Positions 8,742 to 17,033 of a DNA stretch of 64,000 nucleotides are shown here, piece by piece. This stretch comes from Bifidobacterium sp. ESL0775 (GTDB taxonomy: Bacteria > Actinomycetota > Actinomycetes > Actinomycetales > Bifidobacteriaceae): the NCBI RefSeq assembly GCF_029395475.1, contig NZ_CP113917.1, positions 496,001 to 560,000 on the forward strand. The letters run 5' to 3'. The notes under the pieces are model-generated. The model saw only the letters and a list, made by a program, of their open reading frames with translations. It made no database searches and had not been told where the DNA came from. Position numbers and translations under genes: made by a program. Positions within the stretch are counted from its first letter, which is position 1. Every line of letters starts with the position of its first letter.

Positions 8742-8779
8742 GAAAATTCGATTTTCAATGGAATTCATGGTCGTATTAT
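8742..8779 (+). promoter_or_regulatory. Possible promoter and operator of the ROK-EIIC pair
   Basis: TTTTCA (8752-8757) and TATTAT (8774-8779) are 16 bases apart. GAAAAT-TCG-ATTTTC (8742-8756) is a perfect inverted repeat over the -35. No CGTAA pair is visible here. Confidence 0.35.
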
Positions 8780-8818
8780 GGCCTTGAACGCCCAGTATGA
8801 ATATCGCAAGGATGCATT

Positions 8819-9835
8819 ATGAAAATTTTAGCCATTGATATTGGTGGAACGAATATCAAATACGCATATATGCTGGAAGATAGTTCGATTACCTCACGTG
8901 GGTCGATTCCCACCCCGCAGACGGGCCGTGACGAATTGATAGCCGCGCTCACACAGCTGTTCAAGCAGGAACCGGGCGTGCAAGGCATAGCCATTTCGAT
9001 GCCTGGCATCATCGACGCGGACGAGGGATACTGCGCGATGGGCGGCGCGTTGCGCTACAACGATGATTTCTATCTTCGCCATGAGTTGTTCAGCCATTGC
9101 CCGGTGCGGATTGTCATGGACAATGACGCGAAATGCGCCGCCACGGCGGAAGCCACCGTTGGCGCATTGAAAGATGTCAGCGACGGGTTCGTTCTCCTGT
9201 TCGGCACGATGATCGGCGGCGGGATCATCAAGAACCACGTGCTTCACCGCGGTCCGCATTTCTCGGCAGGCGAGGTGAGCTACATCATCACCTCCCGCGA
9301 CGAAGGGCCGACCCATGAAGGGGTGTGGGGCAACCAATGCGGGACCCCTGCCTTGTGCGCAAACTATGCGCACGTCAAGGGCGTCGATCCGGATTCCATC
9401 GATGGCGTGAAGTTCTTCGAAGCCGTCAATTCCGGCGAGGCCGAGGCGTTGGATTGCCTGGACCATTATGCGCATGACATCGCGGTCCAGATATTCAATA
9501 TCCAGAACATCGTCGATCCGGAACGTTTCGCCATCGGCGGCGGCATCTCGGCCCAGCCCGCGTTCATCGAGGCCATTCGCTCCAATCTGCAGAAGCTGTA
9601 TGCGACCTGCCCCTATTTCGTCTCCCAGGCCGATGTGGTCAGCTGCAAATTCCAGAACGACGCGAATCTCGTTGGCGCGCTTCAATGCTACCTGCGTGGC
9701 GTCGATGAACGCGAGTATTTCGTCAACAAGGAGGATGTCGACGGGTCTATTGCGAAGGCCGAACCGCAATCCGACGAAGAGAACGAAAAGGCGCCTGAAG
9801 GCAAGGTGCTGGTCAACAACTTCACGAAGGAGTGA
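8819..9835 (+). CDS. ROK family sugar kinase
   Basis: A 338-residue ROK protein of the actin-like ATPase fold. It begins MKILAIDIGGTN (phosphate-binding loop) and contains the ROK signature region from GTMIGGGIIKN through HFSAGEVSY. No DNA-binding domain precedes it, so it is a kinase rather than a repressor. The usual zinc motif with CxCGxxGC is reduced to GNQCGTPALC around residues 172-182. It would phosphorylate the imported substrate at C6 with ATP; in this cluster 1,5-anhydroglucitol or a similar anhydrohexitol is the inferred substrate. AAGGA precedes the ATG. The next gene starts five bases after the stop, so they are coupled. Confidence 0.85.
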   Translation: MKILAIDIGGTNIKYAYMLEDSSITSRGSIPTPQTGRDELIAALTQLFKQEPGVQGIAISMPGIIDADEGYCAMGGALRYNDDFYLRHELFSHCPVRIVMDNDAKCAATAEATVGALKDVSDGFVLLFGTMIGGGIIKNHVLHRGPHFSAGEVSYIITSRDEGPTHEGVWGNQCGTPALCANYAHVKGVDPDSIDGVKFFEAVNSGEAEALDCLDHYAHDIAVQIFNIQNIVDPERFAIGGGISAQPAFIEAIRSNLQKLYATCPYFVSQADVVSCKFQNDANLVGALQCYLRGVDEREYFVNKEDVDGSIAKAEPQSDEENEKAPEGKVLVNNFTKE

Positions 9836-9840
9836 ACGAT

Positions 9841-11058
9841 ATGGCCAAGAAAAAAAGTCTGCTGAATGTCGTCATCGACGGTATTTCCGGCATCTTCCTT
9901 CCCATTGTGAACCTGCTTTCGGCAGCCGGCATCATGAAAGGCGTGCTGATCATCCTGACCAGTTGCAAGGTGCTGGATGCCTCGGGTAATACATATCTGG
10001 TGCTTGACGCGATGGCCTCTTGCGTGTTCACTTTCCTTCCCGTCATGCTCGCCTATACTTCCGCCAAGCAATTCAAGACCAACCCATATATCGCTGTCGT
10101 CATCGCCTGTCTGCTGATGTATCCGGCACTTGTGAAAGTGCAGGAAAAGGGCACCACCCTTTCGTTCTTCGGCATACCGATGCTGGGCGTCAAATACGCT
10201 TCGAGCGTGCTGCCGATTATTCTCGCGATTGGTTTGCTGAGATTCGTGCAGCAATGGCTTGACAAGGTCCTGCCGGAAGTGATCCGCGGATTCCTCACCC
10301 CGCTGATTTGTGTGCTGTTCGTCGGTTCGGTGACGTTGCTGCTGTTCGGGCCGTTCGGCAAGGTGGTCGGCGACGGGCTCGCCGCAGGATACGAATGGGT
10401 GTATGCGCTTTCGCCGATTGTGGCCGGCTTGTTGTTGGGCGCGGCCGTGCAGCCGATGGTCATCTTCGGATTCCACTGGAGCCTGATCCTCATCGGCATG
10501 AACAACCTTGCGGTTTCCGGGCATGATACGGTGCTCGCCCTGATGGGGCCTCCGGTGTTCGCGCAAGCCGGCGCTGCCTTGGCCGTGATGCTCAAGAGCC
10601 ATAACGCGCCCTTCAAGACGACCTGCATTTCCGCCAGTATCTCGGCATTGTTCGGCATTACGGAACCGGCGATGTTCGGCGTGAACCTTCCGCGTAAGAT
10701 GCCGCTCGCCGCTGTGTGCATCGGTGGTGGCGTCGGCGGTGCGATAGCCGGATATTCCGGGGTCCAGGCCCATGCTTTCGCGCTGCCCAGCATCGCGACA
10801 TTGCCGGTGTTCTTCGGCCATGGCTTCGTGACCTATGTCATCTCTTGCGTGGTCGCCATGGTGGTCGCGTTCGTGCTGACGCTCGTGTTCAAGTTCCCCG
10901 TAGATGGCTTGGAAGACGAAAAGGACGAAGTCCGTTCCGAGGAAGATCGCGAACTGATTGGCGAAAGCGCTGAAAGCCCTGAAAGTGTCGCGGGTGAAGG
11001 CGCCTCGAACTCCGAAGTGGGTCTTGCCGCCGACGAAATCGCAACAGCCAACGCGTAG
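9841..11058 (+). CDS. Stand-alone EIIC-type sugar permease (glucose/beta-glucoside PTS family), no EIIA or EIIB
   Basis: A 405-residue membrane protein matching only the EIIC domain of glucose/beta-glucoside PTS permeases: SGIFLPIVNLLSAAGIMKG at the start, LDKVLPEVIRGFLTPL near residues 140-155, and FGITEPAMFGVNLP near 271-284. The cysteine-bearing EIIB domain and the EIIA domain are absent, and no such genes lie nearby. The acidic hydrophilic tail (residues 360-405) is not a PTS domain. Next to an ATP-dependent kinase, it most likely imports a free sugar or polyol without phosphorylating it. The ATG at 9841 has AAGGAG eight bases upstream, overlapping the end of the kinase gene. Confidence 0.85.
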   Translation: MAKKKSLLNVVIDGISGIFLPIVNLLSAAGIMKGVLIILTSCKVLDASGNTYLVLDAMASCVFTFLPVMLAYTSAKQFKTNPYIAVVIACLLMYPALVKVQEKGTTLSFFGIPMLGVKYASSVLPIILAIGLLRFVQQWLDKVLPEVIRGFLTPLICVLFVGSVTLLLFGPFGKVVGDGLAAGYEWVYALSPIVAGLLLGAAVQPMVIFGFHWSLILIGMNNLAVSGHDTVLALMGPPVFAQAGAALAVMLKSHNAPFKTTCISASISALFGITEPAMFGVNLPRKMPLAAVCIGGGVGGAIAGYSGVQAHAFALPSIATLPVFFGHGFVTYVISCVVAMVVAFVLTLVFKFPVDGLEDEKDEVRSEEDRELIGESAESPESVAGEGASNSEVGLAADEIATANA

Positions 11059-11364
11059 CGAAACACAGCTATGTGAAAACGCATGGTAATTTCCAAACCT
11101 CCGTACATCGTATGATGGCGGAGGTTTTTCGCGCCTTGAGGGTTTTGGTTTGCTTTTTAATGCGGCGATGCGATGACCGTTGTCCAGCGAGTTGCTAATA
11201 ATTAGGTCTCGCTTTGGGAATTGAGGGGTTCCTGTTTTGAAAAGTGGGCGCGTTCCTGCGCCACCCTTGCACAAAGGAAGCGCGCTTGAAGGCGCGATGC
11301 ACGAATGTCCCGCGCGACCGTAAAACGGCGATAAGACGTGGGAATGAAATGGAGAAGAACAAAC
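11059..11364. other. Intergenic stretch before the DHA2 exporter gene
   Basis: It contains the EIIC terminator and, around 11246-11270, an imperfect hairpin (GTGG-GCGCG with GCGCCAC). The RBS GGAGAAG (11351-11357) serves the exporter gene. No coding feature is seen. Confidence 0.4.
11097..11129 (+). terminator. Terminator of the ROK-EIIC unit
   Basis: ACCTCCG (11097-11103) pairs with CGGAGGT (11119-11125), followed by TTTT. The preceding 20 bases (11087-11106) match 1923-1942 at 19 of 20 positions. Confidence 0.85.
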
Positions 11365-13080
11365 ATGGGCTCTGCCATGTCTAGGTCAACTGCGCCCGAA
11401 AACGGGACGTCACGGCAAAACGGGAGCGCGAAAGCGTCGGAAAGCAGAAGAAACAGCGCTTCGACGTCCGTCAGGAAGCGGGAAGCGCTACTGTCGCCCA
11501 CAGGCGGTTTGACGCAATCGGCGCAGAAAGTCGCCACGGTGAAGCCGCTTACGGCGGATGAGCTGTCATCGCAAAGCGGTGCGGAAACGTCATCGTCCGC
11601 GCAAGGTGACATGAAGGAACGTTCGCATGTTGAGAATGCCTCTTCCGCAACGGCTTCGCACGGGCCGATGAAAGCGCGTGTGGACGTCAAGCATCCGAAC
11701 CTCACCATGCTCGGGCTTTATCTGGGTGCGTTCCTCGGAATGTTGAGCGAGACGGCCATGAACATCGCGCTGCCAGATTTAATGACGAGCTTCCACATCG
11801 GCTCCGGCACCGCGCAGTGGATGGTGGTGGGCTACATGCTCGTCATCGGCATCGTACTGCCGTTCACCAGCCTGCTGCTGAAATGGATTCCATCCAAGCC
11901 GCTGCTGCTGTTCGCGCTGGCCATGTTCTTCGTGGGCTCGTTGATTTCCGGTTTTGCGCCGGGCACTTCGTTCGGCGTATTGCTCGCCGGCCGCATGATC
12001 CAAGGCATTTCGACCGGCCTGGTGCTGCCGATGATGTTCTCGGTCATTCTTGAGGTCTTCCCCTTGAACAAGATTGGCGCCGCTATGGGCATGGCCGGCC
12101 TCGTCGTGATGTTCGCTCCGGCCATCGGCCCGACCCTCGCCGGCGCCCTGATTGGCGCGTTCTCCTGGCGTGCGATTTTCTTCTTCTTCGCCGCTGTTGC
12201 GCTGGTCGCGCTGGTCTGCGCCTCGATCTGGATGGTCAACGCCTACAAGCTCACCAAACCCAGCATCGACGCGCTTTCCTGCATCACCTCGATCGTCGGT
12301 TTCGGTGGGTTTGTGCTCGGCGTGAGCCTGATCAGCGATTTCGGATTCTCGCTGCCGGTCATCGTGATTTTGTTGGTCGGCATCGCCGCCATCGCCACCT
12401 ACAGCTATCGTCAGCTGCACATGGACAACCCGGTCATCGACCTGCACGCGCTGGGAATCCGCCAGTTCACCGTCGGTGCGCTGATTGTGATGATGAACTT
12501 TGGTATTACACTTGCGACGATGTATTTGATGCCGCAGGAGTTGCAGAACGGTCTCGGCGTGAAGGTCGCGCTCACCGGCCTGGTGATGCTGCCCGGTGGC
12601 GTGGCCAACGCGGTGGTCTCCATGTTCGCCGGACGTTTGTATGACATCGTCGGTGCGAAGTGGCTCGTGCGCGGCGGATTGGTACTTTCCATGATCGGCG
12701 TCGTCCTGCTGATGTTGGCAGGCCCGTCGACATCCGTGGCATACATCATCTGCGCGCATGTCATCTTGATGATCGGCATCCCGATGGCCATGAGCCCGGC
12801 CCAGTCCTCGGCGCTCGCCTCGCTGCCGCAGCACCTTTCGACTGACGGTTCCACCATCTTGAACACGATGCAGCAGGTCGTCGGCGCGGTCATCACCGCG
12901 GTCGCCACCATCCTGCTTGGTGCGGGCCAGGCGGCCTCCCATTCCGGCGGCAAGGCGATGGCCTTTGTCACCGGCTCGCGCTGGGGCTTCACCTTCGCGC
13001 TTGTTTTGGCCATTATTGCTTTCGTCATTTCCTTCGGCCTCTCCAAGCAGACCTCGACGGAAGACGCGTCCAAGCGCTGA
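11365..13080 (+). CDS. MFS multidrug transporter, DHA2 (14-TM) family
   Basis: A 571-residue drug/H+ antiporter. The first membrane segment follows MLGLYLGAFLGMLSETAMNIALP, a motif A/C-type DHA2 start, and about 14 hydrophobic segments can be seen. The first 105 residues are unusual: Ser/Thr/Lys-rich, hydrophilic and probably cytoplasmic and disordered. I chose ATG 11365 because GGAGAAG lies seven bases upstream; a GTG at 11338 would add nine residues. It is similar in family to the exporter at 52567. It probably exports amphiphilic toxic compounds; the substrate is unknown. A hairpin cluster follows at 13099-13203. Confidence 0.85.
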   Translation: MGSAMSRSTAPENGTSRQNGSAKASESRRNSASTSVRKREALLSPTGGLTQSAQKVATVKPLTADELSSQSGAETSSSAQGDMKERSHVENASSATASHGPMKARVDVKHPNLTMLGLYLGAFLGMLSETAMNIALPDLMTSFHIGSGTAQWMVVGYMLVIGIVLPFTSLLLKWIPSKPLLLFALAMFFVGSLISGFAPGTSFGVLLAGRMIQGISTGLVLPMMFSVILEVFPLNKIGAAMGMAGLVVMFAPAIGPTLAGALIGAFSWRAIFFFFAAVALVALVCASIWMVNAYKLTKPSIDALSCITSIVGFGGFVLGVSLISDFGFSLPVIVILLVGIAAIATYSYRQLHMDNPVIDLHALGIRQFTVGALIVMMNFGITLATMYLMPQELQNGLGVKVALTGLVMLPGGVANAVVSMFAGRLYDIVGAKWLVRGGLVLSMIGVVLLMLAGPSTSVAYIICAHVILMIGIPMAMSPAQSSALASLPQHLSTDGSTILNTMQQVVGAVITAVATILLGAGQAASHSGGKAMAFVTGSRWGFTFALVLAIIAFVISFGLSKQTSTEDASKR

Positions 13081-13098
13081 TCGCGCGATTGGGGTGGT

Positions 13099-13203
13099 TC
13101 CCGGGTGTTTTGCCGGGACGGTCCCGCACAAGTCGGTAGATAGGTTTTTAAGATTGGCTTAAAATGGCCATTCCTGAAATTCTATTTGCCGACTTGTGCG
13201 GGA
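13099..13203. repeat. Nested inverted repeats between the exporter gene and recG
   Basis: TCCCGG/CCGGGA (13099-13118) forms a first hairpin and may end the exporter transcript. It is followed by a 15-bp perfect inverted repeat (13122-13136 with 13189-13203, TCCCGCACAAGTCGG and its complement) enclosing a third, TTTTAAG/CTTAAAA (13146-13164). Confidence 0.7.
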
Positions 13204-13237
13204 TTTTGCGTTCGCAGGCCTTCAATAGAATGGAACC

Positions 13238-15949
13238 ATGAGCAATACCGTCACTTTGACCACCCCGATTTCCGCGCTGATTGCCAACAAACGGCGGGTC
13301 AGTGCGTTGAAGGGGCTTGGGATGGTGACGGTCGGCGACGCCCTCACCTACTATCCGTTCCGCGTCACCGAGCCCGTCCCGTTGCGGGCGATCCGTGAGG
13401 CGAAGGTCGGCATGCCAATGGCGTTTGCGGCGGTGGTGCGCTTTGCGCGGGTCATCCCCATGGGTGGCCGACGTGGGTTCAGGCTGGAAGCCGTCGTCGA
13501 CGATGCCGCGTTCGCCGCGAGTCGTCAGGTTCCGGCTTCAAGCTGCAGGCTGGTCTTTTTCTCGCATAAAAAGCAATATATGGACTGGATGGGCGGCCGG
13601 TTGCATGAGGGCGCCGACGTGGTGCTGGCTGGCACTCCGACGGAATTTAACGGTCAGTTGCAGTTCACCCATCCCGAAGTGCTTACGGTCATGCCGCAAG
13701 GCGCAAACGTATTCAGCAATCCGGCGTCGGGTTCCATCCATGCCGGCGAGCTTTCTTTAGGTGGTATTCCCAACCGGGCCAATGCACAGCCGAACATGCA
13801 AAATGGCGTATCCGCGGCTGCTGGAGTTTCCGTCTCGAGTCCACAACAGACTCAGAGTGCTCAGGCCGCCAATGCCTTGAGGTTCGACGCTTCGACCGCC
13901 TACGAGGCGCTCCGGCACGTCTGCCGCCCACGTCCGGTCTACCATGCAACCTCGCGCATCTCGACCGAACACATCCACGAATCCATCGTCGCGATGCTCG
14001 ATGCGTTGCGAGCCAGTGGTGAAGCGGCGTTGAGGAAACGCGTCAACGCGGATAATGGTTCTGTTGCGGAAGATGGCGGATTGTCGGAAAGTGATGGCGG
14101 GAATAATGATATCGGCAATAACACCGCTGCTGTCGCTGATGCCAATAACGCCGTTGATAATAAGGCGAACGCGTTGGCCTTGCGCGCCGCAATTGACGAC
14201 GTGCTACCGGAAGATGTCATCGAATCCAAACACCTCATGCACCGGGCCGACGCGTTCGCGGCCATCCATGATCCGCAATCCACCAAGGCGTTTTATGCCG
14301 CGTTGGCGACGTTGCGCTATGAAGAGGCGTTCATCTCACAGATTTCGGTGCTGCAGGAGCGTGAGGACGCCCGTAAGGCCGAGACGTTTGAGTGTGCGGA
14401 TTCCGGGCTGCGAGACAGGTTCATCGCCTCGTTGCCGTTTAGCCTTACCAAAGGCCAGCAAGACGTCATCGGCACCATTTGCGAAGACATGGGCCGAAGT
14501 TACCCGATGCAGCGGTTGTTGCAGGGCGAGGTCGGTTCCGGCAAGACCGTGGTGGCGCTCGCGGCCATGCTGCAGGCCGTGGGTTCCGGCAACCAGGCCG
14601 TTTTGGTCGCCCCCACGCAGGTGCTTGCCGAGCAGCATTTTGAGACCATCAGTGGCATGGTCGCCAAGATTGCCGAAAACGAATCTTCAACTATTCCGGT
14701 GACGTTGTTGACCGGTGGAATGAAACTGGCGGCTCGGCGCAGGGCGCTCGCGACGGCGGCCAGCGGCGAACCGGGCATCATCATCGCCACACACGCGGCG
14801 TTCTCGAAGATGTTCCAAGCGCCGAACCTGGCATTGGTGGTCATCGACGAGCAGCATCGTTTCGGCGTTGAACAGCGCGAGATCCTGCGCGCGAAAGGCG
14901 AGAAGACGCCGCATTTGCTGGTGATGACCGCGACGCCGATTCCGCGCACCGCCGCGATGACGTGGTTTGGCGACCTTGACATTTCCTGGCTCACCGAGTT
15001 GCCTGGTGGGCGCAAGCCGATCCGCACGTTCATCGTGCCCGAGGCCGACGGCAATATGATGGCGCAGATGTTCGTCCATATTCGCCGACGCATCGACGCG
15101 GGGGAGCGGGCGTATGTGGTCTGCCCGAGGATCGACGCGGACGAGGCCGATGCCGAGGTGGTGGCCGCGGCCGGCGGCAAGGCTGGAGGAGTTTCTGCAA
15201 GCGGAAGTTCCAGCGGACGTGGTCGAAGGAAGTCCTCAACGGCCGGCATGGGCAGTGACGATATCGAAAGCGGGTTTGTTGAAGTCGACGATTTTGACGA
15301 CGAGAACGACGACGGCACACCGCGCGAGCCCAAGCCGCCGCTGCACGCCGTCGATGAGATAGCGCAGCGCCTTTCGTCGTTGCCGCAGTTCGCGGGCATC
15401 AAGTTCGCGACGCTGACCGGCCGTGACGATGATGAGACCAAACGCAAGGTGATGGCCGACTTCGAATCCGGTAAGACGCCGATTCTGGTGGCGACCACCG
15501 TCATCGAGGTCGGCGTGGATGTGCCGCAAGCAAGTTGCATTACTATTTTTGATGCCGACCGTTATGGTCTTTCCCAGCTGCACCAGCTGCGCGGCCGCGT
15601 CGGTCGTGGTGGCACTGATTCCTGGGCGTTCCTCGTTTCGCGCGCCGAGCCGGGCAGCATCGCTGAGCAGCGTTTGAAAGTCATCGAAGGCTCCCTCGAT
15701 GGTGCCGAAATCGCGCAGGCCGACCTCGAGCTGCGCGGTGCCGGCGACGTTTTGGGCGACGCCCAGTCCGGCGGCAAATCCGGCCTGAAGCTGTTGCGCG
15801 TGGTCAAGGACGCCAAGATCATCGCCGATGCCCGCGAGCGGGCCGAAGCCCTGCTCAAGCGCGACCCGACGCTTGCCGACCAACCCCAGCTTGCCGGTGC
15901 CGTGCTGGACTTCACACGAGGCGGCGAGTCCGAGATTCTCAGCAACTAG
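13238..15949 (+). CDS. recG: ATP-dependent DNA helicase RecG
   Basis: A 903-residue superfamily 2 helicase that remodels stalled forks and Holliday junctions. The N-terminal wedge/OB part reads RRVSALKGLGMVTVGDALTYY. Walker A is GEVGSGKT (residues 430-437), motif II is DEQH (537-540), motif III TATPIPRT, and motif VI QLRGRVGRGG is near residue 785. It is longer than usual RecG (about 690-750) because of two low-complexity insertions: an Asp/Asn-rich one at about 270-312 and a Ser/Gly/Asp-rich one at about 641-691 between the helicase motifs. The start at 13238 gives the normal N terminus. rsmD follows. Confidence 0.95.
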   Translation: MSNTVTLTTPISALIANKRRVSALKGLGMVTVGDALTYYPFRVTEPVPLRAIREAKVGMPMAFAAVVRFARVIPMGGRRGFRLEAVVDDAAFAASRQVPASSCRLVFFSHKKQYMDWMGGRLHEGADVVLAGTPTEFNGQLQFTHPEVLTVMPQGANVFSNPASGSIHAGELSLGGIPNRANAQPNMQNGVSAAAGVSVSSPQQTQSAQAANALRFDASTAYEALRHVCRPRPVYHATSRISTEHIHESIVAMLDALRASGEAALRKRVNADNGSVAEDGGLSESDGGNNDIGNNTAAVADANNAVDNKANALALRAAIDDVLPEDVIESKHLMHRADAFAAIHDPQSTKAFYAALATLRYEEAFISQISVLQEREDARKAETFECADSGLRDRFIASLPFSLTKGQQDVIGTICEDMGRSYPMQRLLQGEVGSGKTVVALAAMLQAVGSGNQAVLVAPTQVLAEQHFETISGMVAKIAENESSTIPVTLLTGGMKLAARRRALATAASGEPGIIIATHAAFSKMFQAPNLALVVIDEQHRFGVEQREILRAKGEKTPHLLVMTATPIPRTAAMTWFGDLDISWLTELPGGRKPIRTFIVPEADGNMMAQMFVHIRRRIDAGERAYVVCPRIDADEADAEVVAAAGGKAGGVSASGSSSGRGRRKSSTAGMGSDDIESGFVEVDDFDDENDDGTPREPKPPLHAVDEIAQRLSSLPQFAGIKFATLTGRDDDETKRKVMADFESGKTPILVATTVIEVGVDVPQASCITIFDADRYGLSQLHQLRGRVGRGGTDSWAFLVSRAEPGSIAEQRLKVIEGSLDGAEIAQADLELRGAGDVLGDAQSGGKSGLKLLRVVKDAKIIADARERAEALLKRDPTLADQPQLAGAVLDFTRGGESEILSN

Positions 15950-16034
15950 TGGCTGAAGTTGACTGGCTGCTCATGAAGCCGTACGTGTATGAAACGTAGC
16001 ATCGTCTATGTGGTGTCATTTATCTGTTATTTGC

Positions 16035-16136
16035 CACTTTTATGTGTTTGTGCGAGTCGACTGTCGAAAAAGTGACAGATAGGCGTGCTAAATGTCATCT
16101 TTTGCATAGAGCGTTCCTGCAAACACATAAAAAGTG
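16035..16136. repeat. Inverted and direct repeats between recG and rsmD
   Basis: CACTTTTATGTGTTTG (16035-16050) has its complement at 16120-16136 with one extra A. AAAAAGTGACA occurs directly at about 16067-16077 and 16129-16139. TGTCA/TGACA words recur through 16010-16140. Function unknown. Confidence 0.65.
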
Positions 16137-16235
16137 ACATTTGGCTTTGCTAGTTGCGATTTTTGCGGGATGTGGAGTTTGCTGTGAGCCACATTGGTTT
16201 CGGTGTCGAATGTCCAGTTGCTGATGGGATGTACC

Positions 16236-16820
16236 ATGACGAATATGCGTGTGATTGCGGGACGATTCAAGGGATTCGAGCTGGCGAAGGCCAAGCCCGG
16301 CACCAGGCCAACGACGGATCGGACGAAAGAGGCGATCTTTTCCAAGCTTGAAGCTTGGGGCGTGCTGGAAGACGCTCGCGTGCTTGATTTGTTCGCGGGA
16401 ACCGGTGCGTTGGGCATCGAGGCACTTTCGCGTGGTGCCGACGAGCTGGTCGCCGTCGAATCGGCGGGCCCGGCTGCCGCGTTGATTGACAAGGAATTGA
16501 GCAATCTCAAGCGCAACCGTTCCTGGGATTCGCGCACGATGAAGGCCCGAGTGATGCGCAAGCGAGCTGAGCGCATCGCCGCTGGTTATGATGGCCCGGC
16601 TTTTGACGTGATTTTCGCCGATCCCCCTTATGCGCTCACCACCGAGGAATGCAGCCAGCTCATCGCCGATTTGGTCGCGTCTCCAGCCGCAGATGAGCAG
16701 ACGGTCCTAGTATTCGAGCGCTCAACGCGTTCCGACCCGCTTATCATCCCCAAAGGCTGGCAAATCTCCGACCAACGCCGCTACGGCGAAACCGAGGTCT
16801 ACTACATCGACCACGCCTAA
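16236..16820 (+). CDS. rsmD: 16S rRNA (guanine(966)-N(2))-methyltransferase
   Basis: A 194-residue class I SAM methyltransferase that modifies G966 of 16S rRNA in the assembled small subunit. RVIAGRFKG at the N terminus, VLDLFAGTGALGIEALSRGA for SAM binding and the catalytic FADPPY motif are all present. The ATG at 16236 starts the protein just before the conserved RVIAG; an ATG three codons later is possible, and the ATG at 16194 would add an unrelated extension. In actinobacteria rsmD regularly follows recG and precedes coaD; here coaD lies elsewhere in the window. Confidence 0.92.
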   Translation: MTNMRVIAGRFKGFELAKAKPGTRPTTDRTKEAIFSKLEAWGVLEDARVLDLFAGTGALGIEALSRGADELVAVESAGPAAALIDKELSNLKRNRSWDSRTMKARVMRKRAERIAAGYDGPAFDVIFADPPYALTTEECSQLIADLVASPAADEQTVLVFERSTRSDPLIIPKGWQISDQRRYGETEVYYIDHA

Positions 16821-16898
16821 ATGAGCGCTAGTAAGCAGTTCGTCGCTGATTTGCCTGGTAGAATGATTGAATATTTGTATAGCATAGCTATCTATGAG

Positions 16899-16960
16899 TG
16901 TTATTTATAAGTAACATTGAGCCGTGAAACAAGGGTTATGTTATTTATAAATAACATTTT
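16899..16960. repeat. Two AT-rich palindromes between rsmD and trmD
   Basis: ATGTTATTTATAAATAACAT (16938-16957) is a perfect 20-bp palindrome followed by TTT; an imperfect copy, TGTTATTTATAAGTAACA, is at 16899-16916. They lie between convergent genes and may act as a two-way terminator, or as a protein site. Confidence 0.6.
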
Positions 16961-17033
16961 TGTCGGATATGTTGATAATTAGCTTATTCGATTATTTGAA
17001 ATGCCCAAAAAGTCAGTTTTGATAAACAACGTA

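Noticed and set aside
11779..13131. A 450-codon minus-strand frame opposite the first DHA2 exporter gene
   Set aside because: The product is His/Asp/Gln-rich with no hydrophobic or catalytic pattern, as expected of an antisense read of a membrane protein.
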